In this document: positions 11,635 through 24,269 of the stretch, piece after piece
How the letters are laid out: each line of letters begins with the position of its first letter
Position numbering within the stretch: the stretch's first letter is position 1
NCBI GenBank assembly: GCA_019400425.1
Contig: JAFREE010000003.1
Span: forward strand, 310,001-374,000
Length of the DNA stretch: 64,000 nt
Direction: 5' to 3'
DNA from: Hymenochaete sp. R1
Lineage: Eukaryota; Basidiomycota; Agaricomycetes; Hymenochaetales; Hymenochaetaceae
Made by a program: the position numbers and the translations under genes
Notes under the pieces: model-generated
The model's input: only the letters and a program-made list of their open reading frames with translations
Told to the model about the DNA's origin: nothing
Database searches by the model: none

Positions 11635-11812
11635 CACAAGCCGGTAGTGCAGTAGCAAGGTCATCACGACTACCGAGTTGCAAGCAGAGCTCAGCGGCAC
11701 AGGGGCAGCAAAAATTAGATAACCAATGATGAGGGCGGTGCCCTCATAATAGTGGTTAAACTATTAAGAACAGATACTACACTTGATCTAAGCCAAAAGG
11801 CCAGAGTGGTGA
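11635..11812 (-). ncRNA. U2 spliceosomal snRNA
   Basis: The minus strand contains the invariant 5' region of U2: GGCCTTTTGGCTTAGATCAA followed by GTGTAGTATCTGTTCTT, including the GTAGTA branch-point recognition sequence (11774-11801). Downstream are an imperfect stem-loop IIa (AATAG pairing with CTATT), a perfect stem IIb (ATGAGGGC-ACC-GCCCTCAT) and an Sm site (AATTTTTG, near 11710). A 3' stem follows, with CGGTAGT pairing with ACTACCG and ending at about 11641. The length of about 178 nt fits fungal U2. The 5' end was placed ten bases before GGCC by alignment with known U2. The 3' end is approximate to within 10 nt. U2 base-pairs with the intron branch site, and the many CTRAY introns in this window fit its GTAGTA. 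Confidence 0.95.
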
Positions 11813-12104
11813 GGATTCAACATTCTTGGGGGCGAGGACTTTATAGGACGGTGGCGGGAAGGAGTTGTGCGCACGGACCATGCTGAGCGTGGGAAGCTGC
11901 TGAGGCGATGACGTCTGAGCTCATGACATGACTCTTTGACCTTAAGGCTTGGGCTTAACCCTGTTCTGAAAATGACGAGTCCATTAATATTTCTTTTCTT
12001 CCGTCGCTATCACACGCGACAAAATACAATATGTAATTGGGTCTAACACTCAGAAAATTATATAGTTATTGCGTGAATCCAGATACGACTATATTCATTT
12101 TTAT

Positions 12105-14072
12105 CTAAAAGCGTGGCGTTTGAGGCAAAGAAGGCGGTACTCCGACAGGAAGTCCAGATATGTGGGGTATCATCGTTGGAGGTGGCATTCCCGCCAGTCG
12201 GTCGGGGTATCTAAGCGCCTTGTCATCAGCTTTGCGTTCGTATGAGACGCAAGCACCTAAACTTACCTAGCATTAATCCTTTCTTTCAATTCCTCTTCAA
12301 AAATCTGATCGTGCCCGAGCTGATTTCCAAGTGTCAACCACCCTGGTCTCGTATTGTGCTTCCTTCCAAAAATCTCGATCTTCCTCCCTCCAGGACACAT
12401 CCGCTCGATAAGCCCGTACACTTCGTCGGGCTTGCGCGATGTCTCTCGCACCTCAGACACGATGACATCTGTATCAAGACCACGGTTACACCACGAGGGG
12501 AACTTGAGATTCCCGTGCTCGTCTCGATTCGTCTTTACACCCACAAGCATATGCTCTTTAGTGTGGTTGAGCCAATGACCCGTACGCCCCGTGCGAATCA
12601 CACGTTGAAGCTGGTCAAGTTTTATTGGTACGCTTGCAGAAGATAAGCTGGTAGGGAGACTAACCTGGTTTGTCTTCACCCAAATCACCTCGTCAACCCT
12701 CGAATAACCCCAAACGCGCATACATTCCCTGCCGATCTCCATAGCCCTGCCGGTGACCCAAAGGAACAAAAGACCTTCGTCTTGAAGGGTTGGAATGGGC
12801 ATGGCTTTCATCTCGTCATCCGTCATGGTGCCGTAAGGTAACTATGGGTGCAAGTCAGTCTGCGTAAGAGACTCCTTTTGTTTGTGCACTAACGCTCATG
12901 TGAATATCCCATGGAGGATCGGCCATTATGACATGAAATTTGCCTAGAACGGAATAGTCGAAGCGGCGAAGATCACAGTTCAGCCATTGTGGAGGAAGCT
13001 TCGATTATCAGGTCAATAACGTTAGTAAAAAAAATACGATGAGCGACTCACGCATTTTAGACTTTGCCCCGTCGGACCTAAACCTATTCCCAGTTTATGT
13101 ACGATTGGTTTTCGTTTAGCTGATTCCTTCACGGGCACTTCTCCATCACCGCTATCCCAATCCACTTCGAAATGCACATATCGACAGGGTGCTTTTTCTT
13201 TCCCGCGACCTCCAGCGCCAAGCCCGCTAGGAAGAGATACGTTCCCTGTAACGCGTGGGTTATTCTGAGAGGGAAATGGCGGGATGGATGGGGACTGAGC
13301 ATAGGTGGGTTCGGAATAGCAGGTGTTCAGATACGAACAGTGCCCGAGCGTGACATCCGTATGTGGGCGAATGAGTGGGCGGAAATGAACGCGAGAACAG
13401 ATTGACGATAGCGAGGATGGAGCCGCATTCGCCGTTGTGTCTGCGGCCCGGGCTCTGGCGCATTCATCCTTGGTGATGTGAGGACAAATCGGTTCGAAAG
13501 CATCTGATGACCGAAACTAAAATCACAGAACGTTGATAAAATAAATCTACCATAGAGTTGCAAAGAAAAACACGCACCTGTTCTGATAATAGCCTCTGGC
13601 GAGCAGTACCTCGTTGTAGCAGAGCGTAAACCTCTTGCATGTCTTTACTGAGATTACTCAATGAGGTTGCCGCGGAAGGCCGATTATTTTGGGAAGCAAG
13701 AGCCTTCTCCGCTTCTTCTTCCTCTGCAGAGTCCGCGTCCTCATCGATAGGGCGCTTTCGCTTGCGCGTCGCTGCTAATAAGGATTTGTCCTTGCCAATA
13801 GCAAGCTGCATAACAGTCAATCCGCTATCGTCTCGAAGAACCGACAAAAATCCGACGTCCCAAGAATCGGCGAGTTGTTCCAATATGGACTCAAGTTTTG
13901 CCAGATCGATCAGACGAAGACGGGGAGCGTCCTTCCCGCAGTCCGCCGAACGAGAGACGAGCTTGGAGAGTAATTGAAAAGCAGGGATTGGGGTGTGAAT
14001 GGAGCCAGAGCTGGCGAGCTGCTGGAGGAGGCGAGATACATGCTCTTTGAGTGCATTGTCTGGGATGGGCAT
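12105..14072 (-). CDS. ime4: mRNA m6A methyltransferase catalytic subunit (IME4/METTL3)
   Basis: N6-adenosine methyltransferase of the MT-A70 family, which transfers methyl from SAM to adenosine in mRNA. About 563 aa, exons 14072-13578, 13516-13052, 12998-12894, 12841-12665, 12610-12267 and 12210-12105. The N-terminal third is helical and acidic, with a basic RKRKRP patch that could be a nuclear signal. A METTL3-type CCCH region follows ([37 protein letters not shown] and CRYVHFEVD). The MTase domain carries the catalytic DPPW at 347-350 ([18 protein letters not shown]), then [13 protein letters not shown] and [14 protein letters not shown]. The second zinc finger has about 39 extra residues between NTC and CRYVH. 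The C-terminus is Pro-rich. An upstream in-frame ATG at 14138 exists, but 14072 has the better context (ACCATGC). Confidence 0.95.
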
Positions 14073-14411
14073 GGTCTGGTGACCAGACTTTGTCGTGAAG
14101 AAGGCAAAAGGATGGGAGCGTAAAAAGGATGTTGGCAAACACGTTCTCTATTGAACGAGGGTTTTCTGTAAACCGAGCTCCAAGATGTGAGCGGTAAAGC
14201 GGCAGCAGCAGCGGCAACGGAAGCGGGGTAAGGAAAGCACGTGCGCAATGAGTTGCCTTATTCGTCTATCGGGTTGTGACCCTTCCTCGGCCTCCCTTCC
14301 GTCCGTTTCGTCTCTCCTTCGTCCCTAACCAGCTCTCTCTTGCTCTCTCATCTTACCCAACTTTTCTTTCCCCCCAAGTTCTCTCCCTCACTCGAGTTTT
14401 CTTCCACAACA
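14073..14411. promoter_or_regulatory. Divergent promoter between ime4 and the FHA-forkhead gene
   Basis: This 339-bp region lies between two start codons facing away from each other. It includes a CT-rich stretch at 14280-14400 upstream of the plus-strand gene, a common feature of fungal promoters. Confidence 0.5.
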
Positions 14412-16835
14412 ATGGAACACTCAAGTACAACAGCGACATACGATACCACGGAACGCAACCGCTCCGTAACACCATTGCCAGACCAGAATGAAGCTCCTGT
14501 CGACCTCCCAGAGAAGATCAGCGCATACTTCAGTCTTGCATTTCCCAACTTCACCTATTATGTCCAGACCACGTCGGTCACTATTGGTCGCAGACCTCTC
14601 CGGGCTAGCGACCCTTCGTCATCCGACTTGTCGTCCGACGTGGACGTGGACCTGGGCCCTTTGAAGATGATATCGCGCTTGCATGCAAAGATAGAGTACG
14701 AGGAATCTGAAGAACGATTTGTGCTTATCGTCATTGGGCGCAACGGCGTCCATGTAGATGGAATATGGTCAGGAAGTGGCAGTCATGTCCCTCTGGGTGC
14801 CAAGTGAGTCAACGCTGTCCTGCGACTGGTTTTCTTTTGCGTGGCATCCTTTGTGCGCGCTTTTGTCCCATCCGAGTCATGTTATTCCACAAGAAATCCG
14901 CATGATTCTCTTGTCTCCGAATCTTCATTAGATTCGAACGGCTTCTAAAGCGTATCATATTGACTTTTGGTCTCCTCGATCATCCTTCGCGCACCCCGCC
15001 TGGCTTTTAATATATTTTCCTTATCCTCACGTGACTCGTGTCTGACCTCACCAATTTGTGTTCAGCTCCAGCATCAAGATAGCGACCCGTGAATTCGATT
15101 TCGTCCTACCTCCGTCGCCTGATCCGGAAGACTCACCAACTCTGAGCTCGCCCAAGAGCTCGCCCGCTTCAACGACACGTCACCTCTCTCCTGCACTTGA
15201 TGCGACCTCCTTATCGCCAGATTCCTCCGTGCATTCTCCGCAACCGAAGGACTTTGACTTGCCCGATATTGACGAAGATGAGAAGAGTCCACCTATGGAT
15301 GTCAAAGCCTCGAAGCAGTCGAACAAGAAGCGTAAGAAATGTGGGGACAGCCGTCCGCCGCCACCGGAGGTGATGCCGCCACGCCCTCAGCTCACATATG
15401 CACAACTGTGTTATCGAGCCATTACGGCCCTTAACGGGAAGGCTACATTGCAAGAAATTTGTGCGTGGATTTCGGACAAACATGAATGGTATCGGTATAA
15501 CGAAGGGAACGGATGGGACGTGAGTGAAATTCCTTAAAGGCTTCGTCGCATTTTTTGATCGACATCACACTACAGAGCTCTGTTCGGCATAATCTATCTT
15601 CAAATCGAGCATTTTTGAAAATGGAGCGATGCGCAGGCGAAAGGGGCAAAGGATTTTTCTGGAGTGTCGATCCTCAGCACGAGCAATCGTTGAAAGACCT
15701 CGACACCAAATCAAGCGGAGAGAGCTCGAAATCCAAACCGAAGAAAGCACTTGAACCTCCACTGAAACGCAGCGTCAAGGCCGAATTAAAACCCTCTATT
15801 CCCTCCTCTCTTGCGGACCCCGCATCGGTGCCGACTTCAGAGCCAAAGGAGGAAAAACCAAAGGAAGCGTCCGCACCTCCATCTACCCTTCCTAGTCCAC
15901 CGACCACAACATTCATCATGGAGACGCCGCAGAAAAAGGTCGTATCGGCTTCGAAACCAGCGGCGCCCCAAATAGTGCAGGAAAATCCGTCAACATCTTC
16001 TGCGTCCGTAGCTGTCAAATCCGAAGCTGCTCCTCGGCTTTCCACTTCGTCAAACACTTCTCCAGTCCCTCCAATCTCGTCCGACATCGTGATTCCTATC
16101 GTCATCGGTCCTCCTTCGGATACGCCCGCGCCAAACAATAATGCAACTTTGGAATCTTCTGCCGTTCCTACTGCAACAAAGACATCCCTCCTCGACCTTT
16201 CTACCCCTCCGATTGCTCTCCAGAACAATCAGATCGTCCTCAATCAAACGATTTTCTCGTCTCTTACACCCGTCCACTTGAAGGAACTCGAATCCCTCGG
16301 TGCGCGAAAGGCGGTGGAGATCCTTCAAACGTACATCGTACGCTATCTGAAGGAGAAGAGAAAGGCAGAGGGTGCCAAGAAGAAAGATAAGAAGAAGAAG
16401 GACAAGGAGAGGAAAGATAAAGACAGGAAGAAGGACGTGAAAAGGGAGGTAAAGGAAGAGGCTCCAGTCACAGTTACGCTCGAAAGCGGGAACGCCACTT
16501 CCAATGAAACTACCGCCGGAAGTGTGCCGGTGTTGAAGCACGATCTTTCACTCGAAACGTCACCACCCACGGATCTGAAGATGGCGGAATTGCGTTCGCC
16601 CACTATGTCGCCCACGCACGGAATTACACAAGCTGTTGGGCCTCTTTGCATATCCTCTCCACCTGCACCTCTTCCTCCGGTAGATGCCATGGAAGTCGTA
16701 GATGACAAAATCGTTGAAAAGTGCGCGCACAAGGTAGATGTGGATATTTTGGGCGATAACGATGAGCCTGCTATGAAGAGGCGTCGATTGGACGAGATTG
16801 CTAGGTTTGCTGGAGGCGAACCGATTACGGTTTGA
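14412..16835 (+). CDS. fhl1: FHA plus forkhead transcription factor (Fhl1 type)
   Basis: Nuclear regulator combining a forkhead-associated phosphopeptide-binding domain with a forkhead DNA-binding domain, the architecture of yeast Fhl1, which controls ribosomal protein genes. About 701 aa, exons 14412-14803, 15066-15519 and 15576-16835. The FHA domain spans roughly residues 30-145 (YYVQTTSVTIGRRP, MISRLHAKIEYE, IVIGRNGVHVDG). A Ser/Pro-rich acidic linker follows. The forkhead lies at about 235-320: PQLTYAQLCYRAITALNGKA, EICAWISDKHEWYRYNEG, SSVRHNLSSNRAFLKMER and KGFFWSVDP. The long C-terminal part is Ser/Thr/Pro-rich with a Lys-rich block (KKKDKKKKDKERKDKDRKKD) and a terminal basic KRRR. An ATG at 14340 is in frame. 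I prefer 14412 (ACAACAATGG). The first intron (262 nt) is longer than its neighbours. Orthology to Fhl1 rests on domain order. Confidence 0.92.
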
Positions 16836-18977
16836 AGCTCCCCCTTTTTTTCTCGTCTATGGTGCTCCGTTCTTTTTCTGCACTTGTTCTCGGTTTCCTT
16901 CCACTTCGCATTCAGAGAACATTTCCTTATAGCTTCATAAATTTATGATCTTGGATGGCTCTTACCATCCCGAGGCCTTTCCGTTACGTTTCGTTTCGAC
17001 TTCAATTCGTAGACACGACCAATTGTATCACCACCCTGACATGATCTGCACGTACCCTAGCTGTATCACTTTGTTTGCCATTTTCTCCTCCTTCTGTTAC
17101 TTCGGCCTTCCACATGGCATACCTTAAGTTCCTTTCTCGTATACCTTTTACTTTGGAAACCCGAATTCAACTTCTTCGTGGAACTACTCTTTCCTTTTCA
17201 CTTATGGACTGCGTTTACATATACCATCTAGTGTTGCCGCGTAATGCAATAAGCTCGAAACTCAGAGGATGAACGTAATGAAGCGCAGAGTGTTTCTCTC
17301 TTCGTGAAGCACACTGGCCGAAGTGATCTCATTTTTATGCGCAGCTTCGACTTCTTGATTTCTATTGAATCTATTTCGACTTTCATATGATACACGGATT
17401 GACATTTGTCCAGGCTTCGTAATGAGCACCAGTGGACATCGTTTACTGTAGGAGCCACAACCTTGTCACGACCGTGCTAACAAATCGGTGGATTACACCC
17501 ATCCAGCTTGTATTAGGCAGAGTCTCGACCGCTAAGAATAGTTGCAGCGTCCAAAGCTTTGCACCACCTCTTTTCATAGCTTATGAAGTCAGTTCGGAGA
17601 AGCTTACCAACAAAAGGCCTGCCAGTGCCTTGCTTAATGAGTCAGTGTTCATATGTTCATGCAGCGCCCAGCCATTCAATCAAGAAGAGGTTCTTTGGAC
17701 GTTTTTGTCGATGAGTGGCGGAATGGCTTCAGTCCGTCCTTCTGTATTTTTACGAGGGCTTCTGTTGATAAATAAGAGAGTGGCATGACTTGACTGGTCA
17801 TCTGAAGGGTGGCGGGAGTTCAATGTCGGAAAATGTGGCTGGTACAAATTGAACCGAGCCATTGAATTGTTGATCCTAATAGTTTGCAGACCTCCGTTCC
17901 CCGAAGATATGAAACTGGCTGATTTTGACGAGAGTCCGGGTGCATTGACTATCGACGCCAAGCCCAAGGCAGACCACTGCCAGGTTCGATTGTGAGAAAC
18001 GGGAGTCCCAAAGGGGATGACGGAATCCTTTCGGCAACTTGAAACGGAGTCCTATCAACTCTCATGTTCACCACCCACATTTCCTCACTTTTTTTTCTTG
18101 GCCTGGCCTGTGCTTCTCATCTCAAACCTTTGCTCTGCAGGCCGCTCCGAAAGGCAATCAGCTAATTCGATATTACCGTCAAATGATTTGCCACAAGCTC
18201 CTGAATCGCCCGAACGGTCGTTCACCTCCCACACATCTCGAGGGCTTTCTTTCGCAACAACTTCTGGAAGTTTCGGAGGCGTCGCCGTCTCGTCCGGCGT
18301 AAGCTGATGTAGCTGACGCTCTCATTCTGACGTCAGGAGCAAGAGAGAGGAACGTTTATGTCGATGTCTTGGAACGTTTGACTAAGCCACTCTCAGCAAC
18401 AGCGTCACCCGAGGGACCGGAGCGCCCAAGTGCTCTTGACACTTACCAGATACACCCTAGCCTGACCATATGCACTCGGGATTCAAAGCGATGACTCACC
18501 TCGGAGTTTCATCCAGTCCAGTCAAACAAGCAGAATGCTTTGTGTGTTGGCCTTTAGATGCGAATAAAAAAAGTCGGCAGTACCGGTGTGTTTCGTCGAC
18601 GGAGATTGTGTGTTTATTGTACTCACGTCTACGGAAACGCCAGAAAGGAGGAAGAGTACGAAGAGATTCGGCATGTCGGAGAAGTGCATGATATCGGAAT
18701 CATTCGGGGAATCTATACGATGATGGTGAGGATTGTCTAATAAAACTGATCGCGAGCAAAGAGGAGAACGGAAATTACGAAGAACGGCTTGACTAAGTCT
18801 CTTTTGCCCATACGCCGCATACACTCGCCTCATTCCTCCAGCAGCTTACGACTACTTCTGACTTCGCTCTCGCCCCCGGGACCGCCCAATTTATAATCCA
18901 TATTTTCTCTTTCGCCCATCTGTCTCTTTCTCCCCTTTCTTTTCCTCTACGTTCACCACCCGCCATCGTTGTGTACA
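16836..18977. other. Gene-free stretch
   Basis: About 2.1 kb between the forkhead gene and the Ytp1-like gene. The first 300 bp are T-rich and look like a 3' UTR. The rest carries only scattered ORFs of up to 118 codons in conflicting frames, with no recognisable motif or clean splice chain. A TATA-like AATTTATAATCC at about 18888-18899 lies some 80 bp upstream of the next ATG and may be its promoter element. Confidence 0.4.
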
Positions 18978-21620
18978 ATGCACGTACCTCCTCTCCCGCC
19001 GCTCGTCATTCTAGCCTCTGCTGCCCTCTACGCCGGTCACTGTGGCGTCCACGCTGCACCCAACGCTCTCGCAGGTCCTGGTCCCTCGTCTGAGTTAAAC
19101 AATCTGTATGATGTGAGGGCGAACGAAGGGCGTTCTCCAGCTCGGGCTGCCCTCTCGCCGCGGGATGAGCACGAGCATATGCATGGGCATCAACACGGGG
19201 CGCCTCTCCTTGAGATTAACGAGACCGCTATCCTCGAATGGCACGCGCCCACTCCCCCCTCGTACGCCACACACGACTTTGAGGACCACGATGTTGAGCA
19301 TAGGTATCCGTATTTGATGGGTTTACATGTTGCATCGATGTGTCTCGCGTTCTTTGGTGCGCTTCCGATAGGTACGTTGATTTATCGCCGTCTTCTGTTT
19401 GAAAATACCCGGCTATATTCGAAATGCCCACCTCTTCCCTTCATCACTATCTTGCTTGCGAGTCGTCCGCATCGGGATCTTTTCCTTTTCCCGTTGTTTA
19501 TTGGTTGGGTTAGGATAGTTATAAATACGGGTGCTGACCTTCCTTTACCTTCGAATTCCCAGGTATTGCTCTTCGTGCAGTCAATCACAGTCTTCATGGT
19601 ATATCAGTGGTGGTCTTTTACGCTCTCGTTGCACTTGGTTTATCCTTTAGTGGTCTCTACCGCAAGCTGACACCAAACATGTGAGTAGACTCAATTCCGG
19701 CGGCTTCGTCACGGTATGGTTTGTTTCGGATGTGTTGGCGTATCAGGAACGAGAATAGTGAGACGACACGGGATTTGCACGCGTTTAAGTTACTCCCGGT
19801 CTTGAAATTTAACCTTTTTAATGGCCGGGAATTAGGGAGCACATATGCGTTCATCAAGGCACTTCATTAACTTCTCGACCACCTGCCTACGCTACGTCAC
19901 CTCGAGCCATTTACGCTCCTTCGACTGCAACTCTTCTCCCTTTCATTCAGTTTAAATTTCGTTGTCAAAATGTTCAATTGGAACTGACTTCAGCATTCTA
20001 ATCCACATAGGTACGAAGGATCAAAACATGGCTCGCAGGGATACTTTGTCCTTTTGTTTGCCCTCATCCTTACGACCATCGATGGGCTCGCTGCCATTCT
20101 CCGTGCATACCGCTTCCTGAACGCTGTTCGACAAGACGAAATCTCCTTCTCGATCAAAGGCTTTTGGAAGAGCGTCGTCCTGAACAAGGAGAACGAAATC
20201 CTTGGTGATGGTACCCTCGGATCAAAGGCCTACGAACACGAATATACTGGTCTGATCGTGAGCGAACCTAGCGAATATGCCATGGAGGATCTCGAGCATA
20301 ACCATGATCGTGAAATCACTTTAAAAGGATCCGGAGATGTCGACCATGTTGATCTCGTCAGTCCAGGAAGCGCGAGCACCATCGAGGATGGCACGGAGCG
20401 TTGGGCGAATGATATGAGAGATCTACATCGCCAACATCGTGAGCAAGGGTCAAGGTGGCAATCTATCGCTTCGGAGGGAACGCTTTTCAATTCGCGTACA
20501 AATGGCTCGAGGAGAGGGTCGGATGAGACGCTGCACGAACTTCCGCCTGTCCTGTCGTCCTCTACGTCCAAGGCTGCGATGACCAGGCGCATTGGGAATG
20601 CTGCATTTGCGACGGCTGAAAGGGCATTGGTTTTCCTTGGCTATATGCAGGTCCTCACGGGCTCTGTCATATACACAGGTATCTGCAGGGAAAATTACGT
20701 CAATGGATGTCTTGCTCATCTCATTAGTGAGTCGACTACTGACGCTTTGGATATTGACGCTAACTTTACACGCAGAGGGCGGAATCTTCTGGTGCTACGG
20801 CCTCGTTACTTTCGCGCGTTTCTTGGGTTCCTTTTCCGAGCTTGGCTGGTCATGGAACCGTACCCCACGCTCCGAGTCAGTACCCTCTGCCGAGCTCGTT
20901 GAGAACCTTGTCATCTTCCTCTACGGCATCTCCAACACCTGGATGGAACGCTTTGGCGCGCACCCTGGCGACCCGTATACAACTAAGCAGGTCCAGCATA
21001 TTAGCATCGCTGTCATGTTCTGGTTTGCGGGGCTCGTTGGGATGGGCATTGAGTCGAAGACATTGAGGAGCTGGCTCGCCACCCCCGCGGCGCTCGTCCA
21101 CTCTGCTTCCTCTGCGTCGCAATCGAGTGCTGACCAAAACGCATCGAAGCAACCCGCAAGCCCAGCCTCGTACCGCGCATCCTTCAATCCATTTCCCGCG
21201 CTCACTATCGGTGTTACGGGCCTCGCTATGGCAGCTCATGCCCAGGCCTATCTCTTCCAGGTGCAAATACATTCCCTCTGGGGTAACCTTCTCGCTGGCT
21301 TTGCAATCCTCCGTTGCCTCACCTACTTCTTCCTCTTCGTCGCTCCGCCTTCCTCCCCTCTTCCTTCACGTCCACCCACAGAAGCACTCGCAGGTTTCTT
21401 CCTAGCCTGTGGCGGGTTGGTATTCCAGAGCAGCACAGAGGAGATTACTCTGGCTGCTATAAGGAGGGGGCATGACGATGTGATGATGTTCTTAAACGTC
21501 GGCGTTGCGGTAACTTGTCTTGCACTATGCTGGGTGTTGGGCATTGTTACGTTCAAGGCTTGGTTGAAGGTGCGCCAGGCGCGGACGTTGCCGGCGAAGC
21601 GAGTTGTTGGGCGAGCTTGA
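18978..21620 (+). CDS. Ytp1-like multi-pass membrane protein (DUF2427 + Ytp1)
   Basis: Polytopic membrane protein of the Ytp1 family, function unknown, about 690 aa from four exons: 18978-19371, 19563-19680, 20011-20726 and 20776-21620. It starts with a signal peptide (LVILASAALYAGHCGVHA). A His-rich lumenal stretch follows (EHEHMHGHQHGAP). The DUF2427 part has YPYLMGLHVASMCLAFFGAL and further helices through LSFSGLYRKLTPNMYEG. A long polar loop (about residues 210-370) separates it from the Ytp1 domain, which has KGGIFWCYGLVTFARFLGSF, MERFGAHPGDPYTTKQVQH, IAVMFWFAGLVGMGIES and several C-terminal helices. Intron 2 is 330 nt, the longest in this gene. A TATA-like motif lies about 80 bp upstream of the ATG. 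The family is clear. The cellular role cannot be read from sequence. Confidence 0.9.
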
Positions 21621-22259
21621 TCCTGAGCTCGATTAAAAGGTTTCGACAGTCCATTCAGCTCTGCTTTCTGCTCATTTTTTTCCTTACTGGGTTTCTCAAG
21701 TTACGGATCTAGAGATGATTTGCCTTCGATATTTCCGATCCAATCGATCATTCTTCCTTCATATGGTTTCTATTTTTGCCTACATTTTACCGCGATTATC
21801 TATTCTTCATTCGCAGCGTTGGTCTCCTGCATTATCTCCTGCATTTTTCTACTTTCCATTCTGTTCAAACAACATTCCCCATGCACGTCCGCTGCTATGC
21901 GTTTCACGCTTTTCATCTGATTCGATCTCCTGGCCTTTTGTTTATCGAAATGTATAACGCCCTCATTCCTTTTTCTCCCTTCTCGGCTTCGCTGTATTCT
22001 CAGCCCAGGCTTTTTGATATGTCGCGCCTTTATTTCCTGCACTTCGTTGTTTGTTGCATCATGAGAATTAAATTCTTTTAATCGTAATGTGCTTATTCAT
22101 TGCATTTTTTCTCTTTATCTTCGTGTTTCGTATGTATCATCAATGAAGAGGTTCTTGATATGTTAACCATTTCAAACCCATTATGGGCGGTGCATATTGA
22201 ATATCGCATTAAAGCAAAACGGAAGGAAATGGCAAAAAATGATAATGATGACCGGAGGC
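21621..22259. other. Gene-free, T-rich downstream region
   Basis: This is 3' flank of the Ytp1-like gene. It is pyrimidine-rich (about 21.65-22.14 kb) and holds no supported gene. Confidence 0.4.
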
Positions 22260-23059
22260 CTGGAACGAGCTATATGCAGAAATCTGAGACTGCGACCAGT
22301 CTGCCACCAAACCGAACGGGGCTGGCTGGCTGACTCAAGGTATTATTAAACGACCGATTCATAGGGGGGAGGAATGCAATGCAATGTGATGGAGAGGTCA
22401 GCCGAGACTCGAAACTCTATTCCTCGCATCTGGCTATCGTGTGGGTCCAAGATTAAATGTGAGTTGAGTTGAGGCTGGCGTATAGAGAATCACTGGCGCC
22501 CGAGACATTACGGATTAGACTGGATAACTCCGTTGCAGCCTGCCCAGCAACGGGACTGACACCGTCCACTTCATCCACCCTTTCAGTCCGAGCCAAGTAG
22601 TATATAACCAAGGGGATCGAAAACGTGTGCCGTACGTATGTTTACCTGAGCGGAAGGCTGACTGCTGGCTTGGTTTTGAATTCTTCGATGTTTGCAACAT
22701 AGACGAGAATGCCTGCCGTTTGGCTGAAACTGTAATGGGGAAGGGAGTTCCTGGTTCTGACCGAAAAGCGGCTGGAATGAAATGGGCAGACTTGCGTAGC
22801 AGGAGCAGAAGTGAGACCGAGCGATCTAAAACATGGCTGGGCAGATCTTGTGCGGCTGCACAAATCAGCTAAATGGTCTTAAGTCTCATTTGAAACCGAA
22901 CCACATACCAAGTTCACACTGCAAGGTTCGGTATGAAGTCAATTCTCGAAGAGGCTGGATGGGGCAAACAATTGCGAACCAGCCCGATCTCATCAACCTT
23001 TTGGTCGAATAATGAATGGGCTGGTATGGCATGTCAGTATCAGTACTAGTATGAGCGAA

Positions 23060-23252
23060 GGGCTAACCTCACCAGCCGCAACCGGTTCGTAAACGTTCAA
23101 ATCTGAACCGAAGCCATGTTTTGCCCTGGCCATCCTGGCTGACTCATGTTTCGCATCCGCCCAATATCGTGTCTGAAAGGAGATTGAAAGGGCTGACTCA
23201 AGTTGTCAGCTCATGGCAACTGTACTATTTTCAAACGAACCGGTTTGCTACA
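23060..23252 (-). repeat. Repeat unit copy 1 (inverted)
   Basis: Read on the minus strand this holds two segments in order: GGTTCGTTTGAAAATAGTAC with TTGAGTCAGCC (23252-23168), and then GCTTCGGTTCAGATTTGAAC with GCGGCTGGTGAGG (23116-23060). The start-to-start distance is about 136 bp. Copy 2 shows the same two segments at about 135 bp on the plus strand. Confidence 0.65.
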
Positions 23253-23868
23253 CCGCAACGGCAACGGCGATCTAGGTGAAGGGCGGTCTAACCTTAAAGA
23301 CGAGGTCTCAGGCTCACCTAAAACCATGAAGGGAAAGAGGCTTGCGTGACCGTCAGCCAAAGAGCCGATGGTTTCTGAATTTATAGTACAGATATGCCAG
23401 CCGGTCTGCCCACTCTAAGTTTGGGCTCATTCCATGGAATCTCAAACGAGGCTAGGCGAAGAGGGTGGATGAACATGTTACTGTATTAAGGCATGAAATG
23501 CGAAACTCTTCTTGTATACGCACGCGAATAGCCAGTCCAGCCGCACGAGCCAGTCAGCGAGGCTGACTCCCAGTGTGGTCTTTGATATCTCCCTAGGGCT
23601 TTTTCTAGTTCGATTTTGAAGAACGCTGGCCGCGGGCGTCAACGATCGCTCGAGGCTGACACTATGACGTGGGCGGGCACACTGCTAGGTGCGCTGGTCT
23701 ACTACAGAATTGGCGGACATAGGTGACGAAGTTAGCCCAACGAATCGGCACCGTTAAGAATGAGACACATCGTCGGGCATGTTTTGGTCTTGATTCGAAC
23801 AGTTTTTAAGGATGCCCGCAGAACACCTATGTCATGATTGCGTCAGTCAGATTCCGAACTGTTTCAAA

Positions 23869-23889
23869 GCCAGCCAGCCAGCCAGCCAT
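23869..23889. repeat. (AGCC)n microsatellite
   Basis: About five tandem AGCC tetranucleotides lie inside the repeat block. This is a simple slippage repeat. Confidence 0.8.
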
Positions 23890-24269
23890 CAACAGCTTCG
23901 CGTCCTTAGTTTGATTCACAACCAGCGTGTTCGAAGGCCGAACGTATATGTGAGCACCGAGTCGTATGGTTGCAAATCTGGCTGATGTCGCTTTGTTCGA
24001 TGTCAGCCTACCAAGATCAGTTTTATTGAGAATAACACACACCTGAACTCATAGGGCCTTTTTAGAATTGTTGTTGAGCATCGCCTCCATTACAAAACCA
24101 TGGCAGAACGAGTTCACTATGGACAGGCCCAGTCAGATCTCGAATGTCCAAAAAAGCCGACCGTCAGTTGAGACTCGATAAAGTGTTAGCCACTGTCAGC
24201 TTCCACTGCCAACCTTGCAACTCCAGCCCCACAAAACTAGTTCGAAATCGAATGGACCACACCGTCGTG

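Noticed and set aside
15674..16732. Several minus-strand ORFs of 129-184 codons opposite the forkhead C-terminus
   Set aside because: Antisense shadows of a Ser/Pro/Lys-rich low-complexity region. No family motifs.
17432..17788. 118-codon ORF in the 16.8-19.0 kb gap
   Set aside because: It opens without a clear ATG context, shows no domain and no neighbouring exons, and is compatible with chance.
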